The notes under the pieces: model-generated
Seen by the model: only the letters and a program-made list of their open reading frames with translations
Told to the model about the DNA's origin: nothing
Database searches by the model: none
Shown: in pieces, positions 63,267 to 64,000 of the stretch
Layout of the letters: each line of letters begins with the position of its first letter
Position numbering within the stretch: position 1 is the first letter of the stretch
Source: Dehalogenimonas formicexedens
GTDB lineage: Bacteria; Chloroflexota; Dehalococcoidia; Dehalococcoidales; Dehalococcoidaceae
Assembly: GCF_001953175.1 (NCBI RefSeq)
Contig: NZ_CP018258.1
Coordinates: forward strand, 1,330,210 to 1,394,209
DNA: 64,000 nucleotides
Reading direction: 5' to 3'
Program-made: the position numbers and the translations under genes

Positions 63267-64000
63267 CTAAGTTCGCCAGGGTGCCCAGTCCGCAGGTGTG
63301 TGCCAAGGTTGCCATTTGTCGGCATTTTCACCCCTAGGATACTTACCATAAGTAATATCTGCCACCTTGACCATCATCGGAGCAAGCATCGGTATACTAG
63401 CTAATACGCGACCAATATCGTGAGTTGGAGTGTTTGGTGAACTCCATGGACAGACACTGACACAGAATTGACAGCCGAATGCCGTTCTTTGTTTCATACA
63501 TTGAAACCCATCATATTCCCACTTATAGGCACCGTTAATCAAAGATGGTTCTGGATCTTTTCCGATAACTTGTGATACGCAATTGGCTGAGCACCGACCG
63601 CATACTTTGCAAAATTCTCGCAAACCAAAATTTATCGGCTTGTCAGGGACGAGTGGTGCGTTCGTTGCAACAACTATAGTCCGTAATCCAGCACCCCAAG
63701 GTGCAATAGCTAGACCGGATCGCCCAGCCTCAGCTAACCCCGCTCTAATTGCAAAAGGAGTCTCACAACAATCCTCATCTGCAATGATCATGCCATAGGC
63801 GTCGTAACCCAAGCCTCGGATAGTAGACTCCATGTATTTGGAATAGACATCTTGATCACTGCAAGTTGTTGCTGTTGATGCATTGGCAAGGGGGCCCACC
63901 CCAGCACGGTGGGTTGGTAAACTTGTGAAAATGCCCATTACAATTGCATATTTGTAGGGATAGGGCCAAGCCACAGGTCTGCCAGGATCTATCCAACCTT
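63267..64000 (-). CDS. rdhA: Reductive dehalogenase catalytic subunit RdhA, C-terminal part
   Basis: The frame is open to the right edge, so only the last 244 or so residues are seen. GWIDPGRPVAWPYPYKYAIV, GLGYDAYGMI, RAGLAEAGRSGLAIAPWGAG and the cobalamin-region text are typical of RdhA. Two Fe-S motifs are present: CKVCGRCSANC and a second one CMKQRTAFGCQFCVSVCP. RdhA is a Tat-exported corrinoid enzyme that removes halogens from organohalides as the terminal respiratory acceptor. The N-terminal half and the Tat signal lie beyond the window. The substrate cannot be predicted. Confidence 0.97.
   Translation of the reverse strand, partial: GWIDPGRPVAWPYPYKYAIVMGIFTSLPTHRAGVGPLANASTATTCSDQDVYSKYMESTIRGLGYDAYGMIIADEDCCETPFAIRAGLAEAGRSGLAIAPWGAGLRTIVVATNAPLVPDKPINFGLREFCKVCGRCSANCVSQVIGKDPEPSLINGAYKWEYDGFQCMKQRTAFGCQFCVSVCPWSSPNTPTHDIGRVLASIPMLAPMMVKVADITYGKYPRGENADKWQPWHTPADWAPWRT

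Larger units (their letters stand above)
54088..64000. mobile_element. Genomic island integrated at ssrA, left part
   Basis: The junction is in the tmRNA 3' end (the exact crossover lies within about 54040-54087). The module 54020-60614 carries two serine recombinases, ParB-like, Mom-like and primase proteins. Cargo includes a BASS transporter and rdhAB. Dehalococcoides rdh islands (including vcrAB islands) are known to integrate at ssrA with their own recombinases, which this matches. No second copy of the tmRNA end was found up to 64000, so the island continues to the right. Confidence 0.85.

Noticed and set aside
54088-64000. Right attachment site of the island inside the window
   Set aside because: I looked for another copy of the tmRNA end (CCCCCGTCTCCACCA or its complement) and found none, so the right end must lie further on.

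Overview
The window most likely comes from an organohalide-respiring member of the Dehalococcoidia (phylum Chloroflexota), probably a Dehalogenimonas-like bacterium. The evidence is a reductive dehalogenase gene pair (rdhA/rdhB) at the right edge, a tmRNA whose decoded tag peptide is GERELVLAG (a tag I recall from Dehalococcoides), a corrinoid-salvage gene (cbiZ), and fairly GC-rich coding DNA, unlike the lower-GC Dehalococcoides mccartyi. The genus is an inference; no marker such as 16S rRNA is present.

Layout. 1-6.8 kb: the edge of a DUF998 membrane protein gene and two ABC importer operons on the minus strand, one for polar amino acids and one for glycine betaine/choline-type osmoprotectants. 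7-10.7 kb: two tandem B12-binding-type radical SAM genes ending in cbiZ. 10.8-18.9 kb: housekeeping and accessory genes (DUF2779 nuclease, SIMPL protein, cyclopropane fatty acid synthase, drug-export-type ABC pair, GIY-YIG nuclease, signal peptidase I, pyrE, a Holliday-resolvase-like nuclease, a GNAT). 18.9-22.9 kb: mutL and uvrD/pcrA on the minus strand. 22.9-31 kb: a PyrR-attenuated pyrimidine operon, pyrR-pyrB-pyrC-carA-carB-pyrK. 31-43.9 kb: a flavoprotein, pfkA, an ornithine cyclodeaminase-like gene, a 1240-residue sensor kinase with a PocR domain followed by a receiver that lacks an output domain, a DinB-family protein, glgC-glgA and a secreted M1 peptidase. 44-47 kb: tRNA-Ala(GGC), a decayed tRNA copy and a Tat-exported multicopper oxidase flanked by AT-rich DNA. 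47.2-52.5 kb: a methyltransferase, nadA, cutA, cysE, glutaminyl cyclase and hybrid cluster protein.

52.6-54.1 kb holds the most unusual core gene. It is a DsbA/FrnE-family gene in which the first Cys of the CxxC active site is encoded by an in-frame TGA, followed at the right distance by a SECIS-like hairpin. It is therefore a candidate selenoprotein (UPFC motif) that standard gene calling would truncate. Next come smpB and ssrA (tmRNA).

From about 54.1 kb to the right edge lies a genomic island inserted at the 3' end of ssrA, the site used by the vcr and other rdh islands of Dehalococcoides. Its integration/maintenance module is one tightly coupled minus-strand operon: CHC2/TOPRIM primase-helicase, Mom-like DNA-modification protein, ParB-like nuclease-domain protein, zinc-ribbon protein, hypothetical protein, small serine resolvase, 61-aa protein, large serine recombinase. 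The last 22 codons of the large recombinase are antisense to the tmRNA 3' end. Beyond the operon are an unrecognised 351-aa protein, an AT-rich BASS-family transporter, and rdhB with the 3' part of rdhA, which runs off the window. The far attachment site is not in the window.
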